64,000 bases of DNA, taken from assembly GCF_000340885.1 (NCBI RefSeq), contig NC_020291.1:2789001-2853000 (forward strand), read 5' to 3'. Positions 25,297-35,693 of the stretch are shown here, piece by piece. A program made the position numbers and the translations under genes. The notes under the pieces were generated by a model that had not been told where the DNA came from, did no database searches, and worked only from the letters and a program-made list of their open reading frames with translations. The DNA comes from Clostridium saccharoperbutylacetonicum N1-4(HMT). GTDB lineage: Bacteria > Bacillota > Clostridia > Clostridiales > Clostridiaceae. Numbering within the stretch: the stretch's first letter is position 1; each line of letters begins with the position of its first letter.

Positions 25297-26562
25297 ATGA
25301 AAAAGAAAGGCAAAAGTTCGGCAGGATTTATAGCAATTGTTGTCGTAATATTATTTTTAGCTTTTGCAGGATTTAAGGGCTTTGTCGTTGGCGGATGGCA
25401 AGTTAAATCTTTTGATAAAGTAATAACTAGAGGACTTGATTTACAAGGTGGAGTTTCTGTGTTGATGGAAATTCAACAAGATAAAGTAACTAAGGAAGAA
25501 TTAGAAAGTGCTAAGCAGCACATTTCTTTGAGAGTAAATAAACTTGGAGTAGCTGAAACTGTTGTTACAACAGAAGGTGAAAAAAGAATAAGAGTTGATG
25601 TTCCTGGAATGTCTAATTCTAATGATATAGTTCAGAGTTTAAGTAAATCTGGTAATTTGGTATTTAAAGGACCAAATGGAGATGAAATTTTAACAGGTAA
25701 AGATGTTAAAAAGGCAACAGCACAACTTAACCAACAACAAGGTGGTTATGAAATTGGATTAGAATTAAATGATGAAGGTACTAAAAAGTTTGCGGATGCA
25801 ACAGGAAAGTATATAGGACAAAATATTGGGATTTATCTTGATGATGAACAGATTTCAAATCCAAGAGTTCAAGTACAAATAAATGATGGTAAAGCATCAA
25901 TAACTGGAAAGTATACATTAGAAGAAGCTAAATCTCAAGCAGGATTAATTAATTCAGGTGCTCTTCCACTTCCAGTAAAAGCGGTTACAGTCAGCAATGT
26001 TGGAGCTGAACTTGGAGCAACAGCATTTCCTAATTCAATTAAAGCAGGAGTTATAGGAGTTGGATTAGTATTCTTATTTATGCTAATTAATTATAGACGT
26101 CAAGGTTTAATGGCAGATATTGCTTTAACCTTATATATAGTACTTACACTTTTAGTATTTGTAGAAGTAGGTGTTACATTAACACTTCCTGGTATAGCAG
26201 CTTTCTTACTGACTATTGGTGTAGCTGTTGATGCTAATATATTGACTTTTGAAAGAACTAAGGAAGAGCTACTAAAGGGCTATTCTGTTAAAGCAGCTGT
26301 TAAAAAAGGTGGAGAACATGCATTATCTTCAATTGTTGACTCAAATGTTACAACTTTACTTGCAGCACTTATCTTATACTTTATAGGATCAGGAACAGTA
26401 AAGGGCTTTGCTATTACATTGATGATAGGTATAATTATAAGTTTATTTACTGGTTTATTAGTAACAAAAATACTTGTTAACTTAGCTGTTGATATGGGAT
26501 TCATAAGCAAAGTATCTCATTTTGGAGTGAAATTAAAAAAGGAGGATGAAAAACATGCTTAA
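25297..26562 (+). CDS. secD: Protein export membrane protein SecD
   Basis: A 421-residue RND-type subunit that uses the proton gradient to pull exported proteins across the membrane. The first membrane segment is about residues 10-32. TRGLDLQGGVSVLMEIQ is the D1 motif, and a large external P1 domain spans residues about 50-235. Five further segments follow, with VGVAVDANILTFERTKEEL as the D4 motif. GAGGGGG precedes the ATG. The stop overlaps the secF start by 8 nt. Confidence 0.97.
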   Translation: MKKKGKSSAGFIAIVVVILFLAFAGFKGFVVGGWQVKSFDKVITRGLDLQGGVSVLMEIQQDKVTKEELESAKQHISLRVNKLGVAETVVTTEGEKRIRVDVPGMSNSNDIVQSLSKSGNLVFKGPNGDEILTGKDVKKATAQLNQQQGGYEIGLELNDEGTKKFADATGKYIGQNIGIYLDDEQISNPRVQVQINDGKASITGKYTLEEAKSQAGLINSGALPLPVKAVTVSNVGAELGATAFPNSIKAGVIGVGLVFLFMLINYRRQGLMADIALTLYIVLTLLVFVEVGVTLTLPGIAAFLLTIGVAVDANILTFERTKEELLKGYSVKAAVKKGGEHALSSIVDSNVTTLLAALILYFIGSGTVKGFAITLMIGIIISLFTGLLVTKILVNLAVDMGFISKVSHFGVKLKKEDEKHA

Positions 26563-27430
26563 AATTATGGAAAAGACAAAAATATGGTTTTCAATTTCCT
26601 TTATAATTATTGTTATTGGGTTAGGGTTTCTAGCTTTTAGAGGATTAAACTTTGGAATAGACTTTAAAGGTGGTTCAGATATAAAGATACAATTAAACGA
26701 AAGTATAAATAAAGAAGATGTTGATTCTATTGTTAGAGGCTATGCTCCAGATGCTAGCACAAATACATTAAATGATAATCAATATGAAATTAAGTCAGCG
26801 GATCTTGATAGTACTAAATTAGCTTCAATTATGGGAGATTTAAAGAATAAATATCAATTAGATGATAAAGCATTAGTTTCACAAGATGAAATTGGGCAAT
26901 CAGTTGGTAAAGAGTTGACTCAAAACTCGATTTTAGCTTTACTTGGTGCTTTTGCAGTAATGCTTGTTTATATAGCTATTAGATTTGAATTTAAATTTGG
27001 TGTAGCAGCAATTGCAGCTACAATTCATGATATATTAGTTACTCTTTCTGTTTACACTATATTTTACATTCCAGTAAATACTCCATTTGTCGCGGCAATA
27101 CTAACAATTGTAGGGTATTCTATGTGTGATACTATAGTTATTTTTGATAGAATTAGAGAAAACACTAAAATTATGAGAAGAGCTAAGCCAATTGAAGTTG
27201 CAGATGTAAGTTTAACTGAAACAATAAAAAGATCATTATACACATCCTTAGCAACTGTAGTTACAATATTAGCTATGAATGTGTTAGTTCCATCTGTTAG
27301 AACCTTTACTATTCCTTTAATAATAGGTATTATTAGTGGTGCATATTCATCAATATGTATTGCTTCACCAATTTGGGTATACTTAAAGGATAAAGTTAGA
27401 GGCGGAAAGAAAAAATTACAAAGTGTTTAG
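26555..27430 (+). CDS. secF: Protein export membrane protein SecF
   Basis: A 291-residue partner of SecD, with six membrane segments and a smaller external domain. NFGIDFKGGSDIKIQL is the D1-like motif and GYSMCDTIVIFDRIREN is the conserved transmembrane block. The ATG at 26555 has GGAGG 9 nt upstream. The ATG at 26546 abuts that site and cannot use it. Separate but overlapping secD and secF differ from the single fused secDF gene of Bacillus. A strong terminator follows. Confidence 0.97.
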   Translation: MLKIMEKTKIWFSISFIIIVIGLGFLAFRGLNFGIDFKGGSDIKIQLNESINKEDVDSIVRGYAPDASTNTLNDNQYEIKSADLDSTKLASIMGDLKNKYQLDDKALVSQDEIGQSVGKELTQNSILALLGAFAVMLVYIAIRFEFKFGVAAIAATIHDILVTLSVYTIFYIPVNTPFVAAILTIVGYSMCDTIVIFDRIRENTKIMRRAKPIEVADVSLTETIKRSLYTSLATVVTILAMNVLVPSVRTFTIPLIIGIISGAYSSICIASPIWVYLKDKVRGGKKKLQSV

Positions 27431-27446
27431 TGACTGGAAATAATAG

Positions 27447-27480
27447 AAAACCTCCAGAATAGTTTGGAGGTTTTTTATTT
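27447..27480 (+). terminator. Rho-independent terminator after secF
   Basis: AAAACCTCCA (27447-27456) pairs with TGGAGGTTTT (27465-27474). A T-rich tail follows. Confidence 0.85.
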
Positions 27481-27556
27481 GTCAACAAAACGATTGTAAA
27501 ATTTATTATAATCATTTATAATAAAGGTGTTTTCTAATTTTATGGAGGAATAGGCC

Positions 27557-28432
27557 ATGCGTAAGTTCTGGGAAAGTATATATTGTCCAAATTATATTAG
27601 CGGATATAACCCATTTATTCTTAAAAATATGAATAAAGCAATAGAAAGATTAGCTTTAGCAATAAATAATAGACAAAAGATTGTAGTCTATGGTACATAT
27701 AATGTTGATGGGATTTGTGCAGTTTCATCTTTAATTCTTGTTTTAAAGTATTTAAATGCTGATGTAGAGTATCTAATATATGACAGACAAGAAAGTGATG
27801 CTGTAATAAATTCAGTGGATATTAAAAATAATGTGGATTTTTTAGGAGCTGAACTTTTAATTACTTTAGGTATAGGATTAAAATCTAAAGAAGAAGTAGA
27901 TTTGTGTAAAGATTTAGGAATAGATTTAATTGTTTTAGAGAATGAGGAAAGTGACCTTGTTAATGATTACATTTACATAAATCCAAGTCAAAAGGGATGC
28001 CAATATAGGTATAAGAATTTGTCCATAAGCGGATTAGCATTTAAACTTATGCAAGCTATTGCAATTTATTATAATATGAAGAGCATAAATAAATATTTGG
28101 ATTTAATTCTTATTGGAATACAATGGGCAAAAGTATCAGCTAAAGGTGAAAATGGGGTATTAATTAAAGAAGGAAATAAGTTTTTAATTAATACAAACAA
28201 TAATGGATTGAGATCAATTATTGAATTTAACAATATAAAAGAATTTAATGATGATGGTATAAATAAAATAATAGAATTATTGATTCCACCTATAGGAGCT
28301 GTAGGGATAATGGATAATGCTCGAATAGTATTGGAATTATTAACTACTAATGATAAAGATAGAGCGGATCAAATAGTTAAATATTTATCAACGTTAAAGA
28401 AGACTACATCGTTAAAATGTATTTCAAATTAA
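27557..28432 (+). CDS. RecJ-like DHH protein with degenerate active site
   Basis: A 291-residue protein that aligns with the N-terminal DHH domain of RecJ single-strand exonuclease. KIVVYGTYNVDGICAVSSLI corresponds to the motif I region, and YINPSQKGCQYRYKNLSISG with LAFKLMQAI to the NP..CSYPFK..aG..aFKL region. Active RecJ has GDYDVDG, DCG and DHH. Here these read GTYNVDG (residues 46-52), LGIG and ENE, so most Mn-binding residues are lost. It also lacks the C-terminal half of RecJ. It sits in the secF-recJ-apt-relA position where many clostridia have recJ. It is probably catalytically inactive; a structural or regulatory role is inference. Confidence 0.7.
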   Translation: MRKFWESIYCPNYISGYNPFILKNMNKAIERLALAINNRQKIVVYGTYNVDGICAVSSLILVLKYLNADVEYLIYDRQESDAVINSVDIKNNVDFLGAELLITLGIGLKSKEEVDLCKDLGIDLIVLENEESDLVNDYIYINPSQKGCQYRYKNLSISGLAFKLMQAIAIYYNMKSINKYLDLILIGIQWAKVSAKGENGVLIKEGNKFLINTNNNGLRSIIEFNNIKEFNDDGINKIIELLIPPIGAVGIMDNARIVLELLTTNDKDRADQIVKYLSTLKKTTSLKCISN

Positions 28433-28503
28433 AATATATATTTATTTTATTTACATTACTAAATCATAAATTTTAACTTAAATAATAGTTGGAGGAATTA
28501 AAA

Positions 28504-29022
28504 ATGGATTTAAGAGAAAAGATAAGAATTATTGAAGATTTTCCTAAGAAAGGAATTAGCTTTAAGGATATAACAACTTTAATTAGTGATGGAGAAGCTT
28601 TAAGAGAGGCAATAAATCAAATAGCTGAACATTTAAAAGATAAACAAATTGATTTAATTGTAGGGCCAGAAGCAAGAGGCTTTATTTTTGGTGTACCTGT
28701 AGCATATGTTTTAGGAATAGGTTTTATACCAGTAAGAAAGCCAGGCAAATTACCTGGTGAAACTATATCAATTAATTATGATTTAGAGTATGGTGAAGAT
28801 CAATTACAAATTCATAAAGATGCAATAAAACCTGGACAAAGAGTAGCTATTGTTGATGATTTATTAGCAACAGGAGGAACTGTTGAAGGTGTTGCTAAAT
28901 TAGTTGAACAAGCTGGTGGTGAAGTTGTTTCATTAGATTTTGCTATTGAATTGACAGAATTAAATGGAAGAGATAAATTAAAGAATTATGATGTCTTATC
29001 ATTAGTGCAATATGATATCTAA
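28504..29022 (+). CDS. apt: Adenine phosphoribosyltransferase
   Basis: A 172-residue purine salvage enzyme making AMP from adenine and [24 protein letters not shown] is the N-terminal family block. [14 protein letters not shown] binds substrate, and [20 protein letters not shown] is the PRPP loop. I chose the ATG at 28504, 8 nt after GGAGG. An in-frame TTG 15 nt upstream overlaps that site. apt upstream of relA is a conserved Firmicute pair. Confidence 0.96.
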   Translation: MDLREKIRIIEDFPKKGISFKDITTLISDGEALREAINQIAEHLKDKQIDLIVGPEARGFIFGVPVAYVLGIGFIPVRKPGKLPGETISINYDLEYGEDQLQIHKDAIKPGQRVAIVDDLLATGGTVEGVAKLVEQAGGEVVSLDFAIELTELNGRDKLKNYDVLSLVQYDI

Positions 29023-29114
29023 CAATTTGTGATTTTTAGGTTGGAAGGTATTCCATTTATTTTTAATGTCTTATTGAAAATAATTCTAAAATAATATATA
29101 ATTATTAAAAAGTT

Positions 29115-29138
29115 AGGCTGGTTATTGAACCAGCCTTT
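29115..29138 (+). terminator. Hairpin between apt and relA
   Basis: AGGCTGGTT (29115-29123) and AACCAGCCT (29128-29136) form a 9-bp stem with a 4-nt loop. Only TTT follows, so it may attenuate rather than stop transcription. Confidence 0.55.
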
Positions 29139-29180
29139 GAATTTACATTTTAATAAAATTATAGAAGGAGAGCAATCCTT

Positions 29181-31394
29181 ATGATTGATAAATTATTGGA
29201 AAAAATCAATAATAATTGTAATAATGTTGATATTGATATGGTAAAAAAGGCATACTATTTTGCAGAAGATGCTCATAAGGAACAAAAAAGGCAGTCAGGT
29301 GAACCTTATATAATTCATCCTATAGCAGTAGCGGAAATTTTAGCTGAATTAGGGATGGACACGAACACAATTGTTGCAGGACTTTTGCATGATGTAATTG
29401 AAGATACAGAGTTTTCATATGAAGAAACTGTAAAGTTATTTAATGAAGAGATTGGCAATTTAATTGAGGGGGTTACCAAACTTACAAGATTGGGAGAAAT
29501 GGAATATAAGACAAAAGAGGAGCAGCAAGCAGATAATGTTAGGAAAATGCTTCTTGCTATGGCTAAAGACATAAGGGTAATAATTATTAAATTGGCAGAT
29601 AGATTACATAATATGAGAACCCTTAAATTTATGCCAGAGAAAAAACAAAAAAATAAAGCAAAGGAAACTTTAGATATTTATGCACCACTTGCACATAGAC
29701 TGGGTATGTCTAAAATTAAATGGGAACTTGAAGATTTATGTTTTAGATATTTGCATGAAAAAGAATATTATGAATTAGTTGATAGTATTGCTGAAAAAAG
29801 AGTTGAAAGAGAAACATATATAAAGGATATTGTTGATGATTTATATGCAAAACTTCAAGCAGCTGGAATAGAATCGGATATTGATGGAAGACCAAAGCAT
29901 TTTTATAGTATTTATAAAAAAATGGTTAATAAAAATAAAAGTATTGAGCAGATTTTCGATTTAACAGCTATAAGAATATTAGTGAATTCAGTTAAGGATT
30001 GCTATGGAGTTCTTGGAATAGTACATACAATATATAGACCAATTCCAGGAAGATTCAAGGATTATATTGCCATGCCTAAACCAAATATGTATCAATCTTT
30101 ACATACTACAGTTATTGGCCCTCAAGGAAAAACCTTTGAAATTCAAATTAGAACTTTTGAAATGCATAAAACTGCTGAATATGGTATTGCAGCTCATTGG
30201 AAATATAAAGAAGGCGATACAAGTAAAGGTGAAGATAAACAAAAAGACTTTGAGAAAAAACTTGTATGGCTTAGAGATATGTTAGAATGGCAAAAAGAAA
30301 CTTCTGATGCGGAAGAGTTTATTGAAGGTTTTAAAATAGATTTATTTTCAGATGAAGTATTTGTATTTACTCCTAAAGGCGTAGTTATTAATTTGTGTAG
30401 AGATGCAACCCCTATTGATTTTGCGTATAGAATACATACTGATGTAGGAAATAAGTGTGTAGGAGCAAAAGTGAATGGTAAAATAGTACCTCTTGACTAT
30501 ACTCTTAAAACTGGAGAAATTGTTGAAATATTAACATCTCCTAATGCAAAAGGTCCCAATATGGATTGGCTGAATATAGCTAAGAGTAATCAATCGAAGA
30601 GTAAAATAAAACTTTGGTTTAAGAAAGCAAAAAAAGAGGAAAATATATTAAAAGGAAAAGAACTTCTAGAAAAAGAATTGAAAAAGCAAAGTGTTCATTA
30701 TGCAGACATTGCTAAAGGTGAATTTTATGAAAAGCTCATAAAGAGATATAATATACATTCAATGGAAGATTTATATGCATTAATTGGTATTGGTGGCTTT
30801 TCTGTTTCAACACTTATTGTAAGGCTTAAAGAAGATAATGGTGTAGGTGTAGATAAAGCAGCTAAAGAAAAAGAAAATAAGGAAATCCTTAATAAAAGTA
30901 TTGAGGAGCAAATTGCTAAAGCTACTAGAAGACCTGAAACAAATAGTTATGGTATAACAGTAAAAGGGGAAAGCAATCTAATGATTAGATTTGCGAAGTG
31001 TTGTAGTCCAGTCCCTGGTGATGATATTTTGGGATATATAACTAAAGGAAGAGGCGTATCGGTACATAGAAAAGATTGCAGTAATTTACAAAACTTAATA
31101 GACACTGATGCTGAGAGGGTTGTTGAAGTTAACTGGGGAACATCACAAGGCAATTCCTATGTTGCAGAAATTGAAGTTCAGGCAGAGGATAGAGATGGAT
31201 TACTTGCTGATATAATGAGTGTTATAACTGAACTTAAGTTACAATTAAGTGCTGTAAATGCTAATTTAGCTAAGCAAGGCTATGCTATAATTAATGTTAA
31301 ATTAAAAATCACATCTGTAGATAATTTAAAAGATTTAATGAAGAGATTAAAGAGATTAAAAGGCGTAACAGATGTTTATAGAGTCAATAGTTAA
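29181..31394 (+). CDS. relA: Bifunctional (p)ppGpp synthetase/hydrolase RelA/SpoT
   Basis: A 737-residue long RSH enzyme that makes and degrades (p)ppGpp in the stringent response. Domains in order: HD hydrolase (about 45-155, VAGLLHDVIEDTEFSYEE), synthetase (about 225-335, TAIRILVNSVKDCYGVLG and MPKPNMYQSLHTTVIGP), TGS (about 385-450, VFTPKGVVINL), zinc finger (IRFAKCCSPVPGDDILGY) and C-terminal ACT (about 660-735). The HD residues are intact, so hydrolysis is expected. GGAGAG precedes the ATG. Together with the small synthetase at 2515-3195 this gives two sources of alarmone. Confidence 0.96.
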   Translation: MIDKLLEKINNNCNNVDIDMVKKAYYFAEDAHKEQKRQSGEPYIIHPIAVAEILAELGMDTNTIVAGLLHDVIEDTEFSYEETVKLFNEEIGNLIEGVTKLTRLGEMEYKTKEEQQADNVRKMLLAMAKDIRVIIIKLADRLHNMRTLKFMPEKKQKNKAKETLDIYAPLAHRLGMSKIKWELEDLCFRYLHEKEYYELVDSIAEKRVERETYIKDIVDDLYAKLQAAGIESDIDGRPKHFYSIYKKMVNKNKSIEQIFDLTAIRILVNSVKDCYGVLGIVHTIYRPIPGRFKDYIAMPKPNMYQSLHTTVIGPQGKTFEIQIRTFEMHKTAEYGIAAHWKYKEGDTSKGEDKQKDFEKKLVWLRDMLEWQKETSDAEEFIEGFKIDLFSDEVFVFTPKGVVINLCRDATPIDFAYRIHTDVGNKCVGAKVNGKIVPLDYTLKTGEIVEILTSPNAKGPNMDWLNIAKSNQSKSKIKLWFKKAKKEENILKGKELLEKELKKQSVHYADIAKGEFYEKLIKRYNIHSMEDLYALIGIGGFSVSTLIVRLKEDNGVGVDKAAKEKENKEILNKSIEEQIAKATRRPETNSYGITVKGESNLMIRFAKCCSPVPGDDILGYITKGRGVSVHRKDCSNLQNLIDTDAERVVEVNWGTSQGNSYVAEIEVQAEDRDGLLADIMSVITELKLQLSAVNANLAKQGYAIINVKLKITSVDNLKDLMKRLKRLKGVTDVYRVNS

Positions 31395-31495
31395 TATTTA
31401 TAAATATTGAAATTATATTATATGTATTTTGTACATGTAATTATTATTGAATTAATTTATTTAGAAGTGTTAAAATATAGGAAAGGTGAGACGAT

Positions 31496-31945
31496 ATGAG
31501 AGCAGTAGTGCAAAGAGTAACCTCATCTAGTGTTTCAGTTGATGGAAATATAATTGGTAAAATAGAAATGGGATTCAATGTTCTAATTGGAATTTCAAAA
31601 GATGATACCTTAGAAGATTTAAAATATATAAAAGATAAAGTTATTAATTTGAGAGTGTTTCAAGATGAAAATGATAAAATGAACTTATCCTTATTAGATG
31701 TGAAAGGTGAAATACTTGTGATTTCACAATTTACTTTGTATGGAGATTGTAGAAAAGGTAGAAGGCCTAATTTCATGGAAGCCCTAGGAGGAGAAGAAGC
31801 TAATAAGCTTTATGAGGAATTTTTAGAACTCCTTAGAACTTCAGGATTAAAGGTTGAATGTGGTGAATTTGGAGCCGAGATGAAGGTTGAAATTAATAAT
31901 GATGGCCCTGTGACTATTTTATTAGACAGTAAAAGAAATTTTTAG
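31496..31945 (+). CDS. dtd: D-aminoacyl-tRNA deacylase
   Basis: A 149-residue proofreading enzyme that frees tRNA from D-amino acids and glycine. Both signature blocks are present: [17 protein letters not shown] (about residues 77-93) and [13 protein letters not shown] at the C-terminus, which carries the cross-subunit Gly-Pro motif. The length is normal. AAAGGTGAG lies upstream of the ATG. dtd after relA is a conserved clostridial and bacillary order. Confidence 0.96.
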   Translation: MRAVVQRVTSSSVSVDGNIIGKIEMGFNVLIGISKDDTLEDLKYIKDKVINLRVFQDENDKMNLSLLDVKGEILVISQFTLYGDCRKGRRPNFMEALGGEEANKLYEEFLELLRTSGLKVECGEFGAEMKVEINNDGPVTILLDSKRNF

Positions 31946-31956
31946 GAGTGATAGAA

Positions 31957-32553
31957 TTGATTATAAAAACAATTTTAGCAGGCATGTATGAAGAAAACTG
32001 TTACTTGGTAATGGATGAAGATACGAAAGAACTTGGAATTATAGATCCAGGAGGGCATGCAAATTCTATAATTAATGAAATAAATTTATTAAAAGGAAAA
32101 ACTAAATTCATAATTTTAACCCATGGACATTTAGATCATGTAGATGGAGTAATAGAATTAGTAAATAATTTAAAAGTTCCATTTTATATTAACAAAGCAG
32201 ATGAAGATTTGATGCAAAAAGATGATTTTGTATTTGGAACATTACCAAAGGCATCAGGATACTTAAGTGAAGGCGATACATTAACTTTAGGAAAGCATGA
32301 AATTAAAGTAATAGAAACTCCAGGACACACTCCAGGAGGAATATGTTTCTTAATTGATGATAATATTTTTACAGGAGATACTCTTTTTCAAGGTTCAGTA
32401 GGTAGGAGTGATTTCCCTGGTGGAAATGGAATGCAGTTAATAAAAAATATAAAGGAAAAATTACTGCCACTTGGTGATGGTATTAAAGTTTTTCCAGGGC
32501 ATGGTCCAACATCTAATATAGGTTATGAAAAAAGGAATAATCCTTTTTTATAA
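31957..32553 (+). CDS. MBL-fold metallohydrolase (GloB-like)
   Basis: A 198-residue metallo-beta-lactamase-fold hydrolase resembling hydroxyacylglutathione hydrolase/YqgX-type proteins. The metal ligands are in THGHLDHVDG, PGHTPGG (third ligand), FTGDTLFQGSVGRSD and FPGHGPTS. The substrate is likely a thioester or similar but cannot be read from sequence. I prefer the TTG at 31957 (GGAG 8 nt upstream, N-terminus IIKTILAGMYEENCYLV) over the GTG at 31948. It lies a few bases after dtd, so the two are co-transcribed. Confidence 0.87.
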   Translation: MIIKTILAGMYEENCYLVMDEDTKELGIIDPGGHANSIINEINLLKGKTKFIILTHGHLDHVDGVIELVNNLKVPFYINKADEDLMQKDDFVFGTLPKASGYLSEGDTLTLGKHEIKVIETPGHTPGGICFLIDDNIFTGDTLFQGSVGRSDFPGGNGMQLIKNIKEKLLPLGDGIKVFPGHGPTSNIGYEKRNNPFL

Positions 32554-32730
32554 ATGGAATTTTAGTTGAGTAGCAGCATTTTTATAATATATGCATTTTA
32601 ATAAAATGTTCAACATTTAACACTTTTCGAAGGAAATTAACATTCATTGAATATTGATAATTGCAATATATATGAATATGCTGTTAATAGCTTTAGTTTT
32701 GATAAATTGTCACAGTTTTAAGGAGCAATA

Positions 32731-34158
32731 ATGGAAGTTAAAATTAATTTAAATAATTTAAAATATAGATATGAAGTATATCAATTATTTAATGTATATT
32801 TTTCAATGAGGGAAATTAGTTTTGTTGAAAAAGAAGAAGCAGATTATAATGTTTATATTGATGAAGAGACTTTAAAGTTTAAATATAAGGATTACTATAA
32901 AGAAGAATCTTTAGGAGAAGATATTAAAAATTCTCTTAGAAGATTTCTTTTTCTGTGTTTGAGAGATTTAACTAATGATATATATCCTTGGGGTATTTTA
33001 ATTGGAATTAGGCCATCTAAAATAGCATTGAAACTTCTTAATGAAGGCCATTCAGAGGAAGAAGTAATTGAAATATTTAAGAAAAAGTATGTTGCTCATG
33101 CAGATAAGGCTAAGTTATGTATAAAAGTTGCAAAAGCTGAAGAGCGAATAGTTAATAAGGATAAAAATAATATAGCTGTTTATGTAGGAATGGCTTTTTG
33201 CCCAACCAAATGCTTATACTGCTCTTTTACCTCCAATCCAATTGGTATATATAAAAAGATGGTTAAGCCATATATAGAAGCCTTAATAAAAGAAATACAA
33301 GGCATGAGTGAGTATATTAAAGAAAAAAATCTTAATGTTGAATCAGTGTATTTTGGAGGAGGAACTCCAACAGCAGTAAATGATGAAGAATTTGCAGCTA
33401 TTATGAAGGAAATCTATAATAATCTTATTAAGGATAACAAGGTTAAAGAATTTACAGTTGAATGTGGAAGACCAGATACCTTAACAAGGGAAAAGCTTAA
33501 AACCATGAAGGAATCTAAAGTTGATAGAATTAGTATTAACCCTCAGACTATGAATGATGATACTTTAAACTTAATAGGACGAACTCATTCATCAGAAGAT
33601 ATAAAAGAAAAATTCAAATTGGCTAGAGAGCTTGGCTTTAATGATATAAACATGGATATTATTATAGGCCTTCCAGGAGAAACTCATAAAGAGGTTCTAC
33701 ATACTGAAAATGAACTTATTAAGCTAAAACCTGATAGTATTACTGTTCATGGTTTAGCCTTAAAAAGAGGATCTCGAATGTATGAAGAATTTATATTGAA
33801 AAAAGGAATAGAAATCACACCTCAGGAAGAAATTATAAAAATGTATGAAGAAAGCAGAAATTTAGCAGAAAACTTAGGTATTTCACCATATTATATGTAT
33901 AGACAAAAAAATATGGTTGGAAATATGGAGAATTTGGGGTATGCTAAAGAAGGCAAGGAATGCATTTATAATATTCAAATGATTGAAGAAAGACAAACAG
34001 TAATTGCATTAGGGGCTGCTGCAGTAAGTAAAGTAATATTTTTAGAGGAAGATAGACTAGAAAGATTCCCTAATCTAAAGGATCTTCATGAATATATATC
34101 AAGAATTGATGAAATGATTGAAAAGAAGAAGATGTTACTTGATACATTATATAATTAA
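32731..34158 (+). CDS. HemZ-like coproporphyrinogen dehydrogenase (radical SAM)
   Basis: A 475-residue radical SAM protein of the HemN/HemZ branch. An N-terminal region of about 150 residues lacks motifs. The core has the cluster site CPTKCLYCSF, VYFGGGTPTAVNDEE, ISINPQTMNDDTLNLIGRTH and MDIIIGLPGETHKEV. The C-terminus includes MYRQKNMVGNMENLGYAKEG, seen in HemZ members. HemZ proteins are annotated as oxygen-independent coproporphyrinogen III oxidases, but few have been tested and clostridial haem needs are limited. TAAGGAG precedes the ATG. The gene lies in the conserved dtd-hemZ-hisS-aspS order. Confidence 0.85.
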   Translation: MEVKINLNNLKYRYEVYQLFNVYFSMREISFVEKEEADYNVYIDEETLKFKYKDYYKEESLGEDIKNSLRRFLFLCLRDLTNDIYPWGILIGIRPSKIALKLLNEGHSEEEVIEIFKKKYVAHADKAKLCIKVAKAEERIVNKDKNNIAVYVGMAFCPTKCLYCSFTSNPIGIYKKMVKPYIEALIKEIQGMSEYIKEKNLNVESVYFGGGTPTAVNDEEFAAIMKEIYNNLIKDNKVKEFTVECGRPDTLTREKLKTMKESKVDRISINPQTMNDDTLNLIGRTHSSEDIKEKFKLARELGFNDINMDIIIGLPGETHKEVLHTENELIKLKPDSITVHGLALKRGSRMYEEFILKKGIEITPQEEIIKMYEESRNLAENLGISPYYMYRQKNMVGNMENLGYAKEGKECIYNIQMIEERQTVIALGAAAVSKVIFLEEDRLERFPNLKDLHEYISRIDEMIEKKKMLLDTLYN

Positions 34159-34243
34159 TGTTTAATTATCAATTGACTAATGAACATTTATATATAGTAT
34201 GTTTATTTGCACTAATTAGTAATATTTGAGGAGGAAAAAACAA

Positions 34244-35497
34244 ATGGCAATTGAAATGCAAGCACCAAAAGGTACGAAGGATATGCTTCCTGAAGATGCC
34301 TATAAGTGGCAATACATAGAAGGCGTATTTAGAAATGTTGCTAAAACATATGGAATTAGGGAAATTAGAACTCCAATGTTTGAACATACAGAATTATTTT
34401 TAAGAAGCGTTGGTGATACAACTGATATAGTACAAAAGGAAATGTACACTTTTAATGATAAAGGTGATAGAAGTATAACATTGAAACCAGAAGGAACTGC
34501 TTCAGCTGTTAGAGCTTTTGTTGAAAATAGATTATTTAACGAAGCTCAACCTACAAAGTTATATTATGTAACACCAGCTTTTAGATATGAAAATGTTCAA
34601 AAGGGAAGACTTAGACAATTTCATCAATGTGGAATTGAAGTTTTTGGTTCCAATGCACCTTCAATGGATGCAGAAGTTATAGCAGTAGCAATGGATACGT
34701 TGAAGAAATTAGGTTTAAAGAGTTTAAGCTTAAATATAAATAATTTAGGATGTCCAGAATGTAGACCTAAGTATAATGAAGCCTTAAAGAAGTTCCTACA
34801 AGAAAATTACGATGGTCTTTGTGATACTTGTAAGAGCAGATTTGAAAAAAATCCTATGAGAATTTTAGACTGTAAGGAAAAGAAATGTCACGAAATTACT
34901 AAAAATGCACCGATAATTTTAGATTATGTATGTGAAGAATGTGGTGATCACTTTGGAAAAGTTAAGGAATATCTTGATATTTTAGGACTTCCATATACAA
35001 TAGATCCAGGTATAGTAAGAGGTTTAGATTATTATACAAAAACTATTTTTGAAATTTTAACTTCTGATTTTACTGTGTGTGGAGGAGGAAGGTATGATAA
35101 GCTTATAGAAGAGCTTGGCGGTCCAGACATGCCTGCAGTTGGTTTTGGAATGGGAATCGAAAGATTAATTATGACTTTAGAAAAAGAAAAAATTGAAATA
35201 CCTAAGGAAACACTATTTGATTTATATATAGGTGCAAGAGGAGAGGCAGAAGGGAAGTTTGCCTTTAAGCTTGCTAATGACTTAAGAGGTCTAGGAGTTA
35301 AATGTGAAATAAATCATATGGGAAGAAGCATTAAAGCTGAAATGAAATATGCTAATAAATTAGGTGCAGCATATACTACTATTTTAGGTGAAGATGAATT
35401 AACTAACAAAAAGATTAATTTAAAGAGAATGAGTGATGGTGAAATTTTTGAAGTTTCATTAGATAATTTGGAGGAAATAGCTAAAGTAGTTAGATAA
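34244..35497 (+). CDS. hisS: Histidyl-tRNA synthetase
   Basis: A 417-residue class II aminoacyl-tRNA synthetase. Motif 1 is in [15 protein letters not shown], motif 2 is [18 protein letters not shown], the histidine-specific block is [16 protein letters not shown], and motif 3 is [11 protein letters not shown]. The C-terminal anticodon-binding domain covers about the last 90 residues. The ATG at 34244 follows GGAGG. An in-frame TTG 18 nt upstream has no separate site. The leader has no T-box features. Confidence 0.97.
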   Translation: MAIEMQAPKGTKDMLPEDAYKWQYIEGVFRNVAKTYGIREIRTPMFEHTELFLRSVGDTTDIVQKEMYTFNDKGDRSITLKPEGTASAVRAFVENRLFNEAQPTKLYYVTPAFRYENVQKGRLRQFHQCGIEVFGSNAPSMDAEVIAVAMDTLKKLGLKSLSLNINNLGCPECRPKYNEALKKFLQENYDGLCDTCKSRFEKNPMRILDCKEKKCHEITKNAPIILDYVCEECGDHFGKVKEYLDILGLPYTIDPGIVRGLDYYTKTIFEILTSDFTVCGGGRYDKLIEELGGPDMPAVGFGMGIERLIMTLEKEKIEIPKETLFDLYIGARGEAEGKFAFKLANDLRGLGVKCEINHMGRSIKAEMKYANKLGAAYTTILGEDELTNKKINLKRMSDGEIFEVSLDNLEEIAKVVR

Positions 35498-35693
35498 GAT
35501 GAATTAGAACAATTTTTAGTAAAATATTGAAAAAAGTATGTTTTTCGATTACAATTATTAAGGCATATAAAAGTTAGGTATTAGTTAATTACTAATTAAT
35601 TTTTATGTTGCATTAAAATTTAAAATGAATTGACAATTGATGATTAAAGCCATACTAAGGCAATCGCATGCCAATTTATAATATATAAATAAA

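Noticed and set aside
34159..34243. T-box leader for hisS, and likewise before aspS at 35498-35778
   Set aside because: There is no T-box sequence (GGGTGGNACCGCG-like) or antiterminator fold. The aspS leader is instead occupied by a repeat element.
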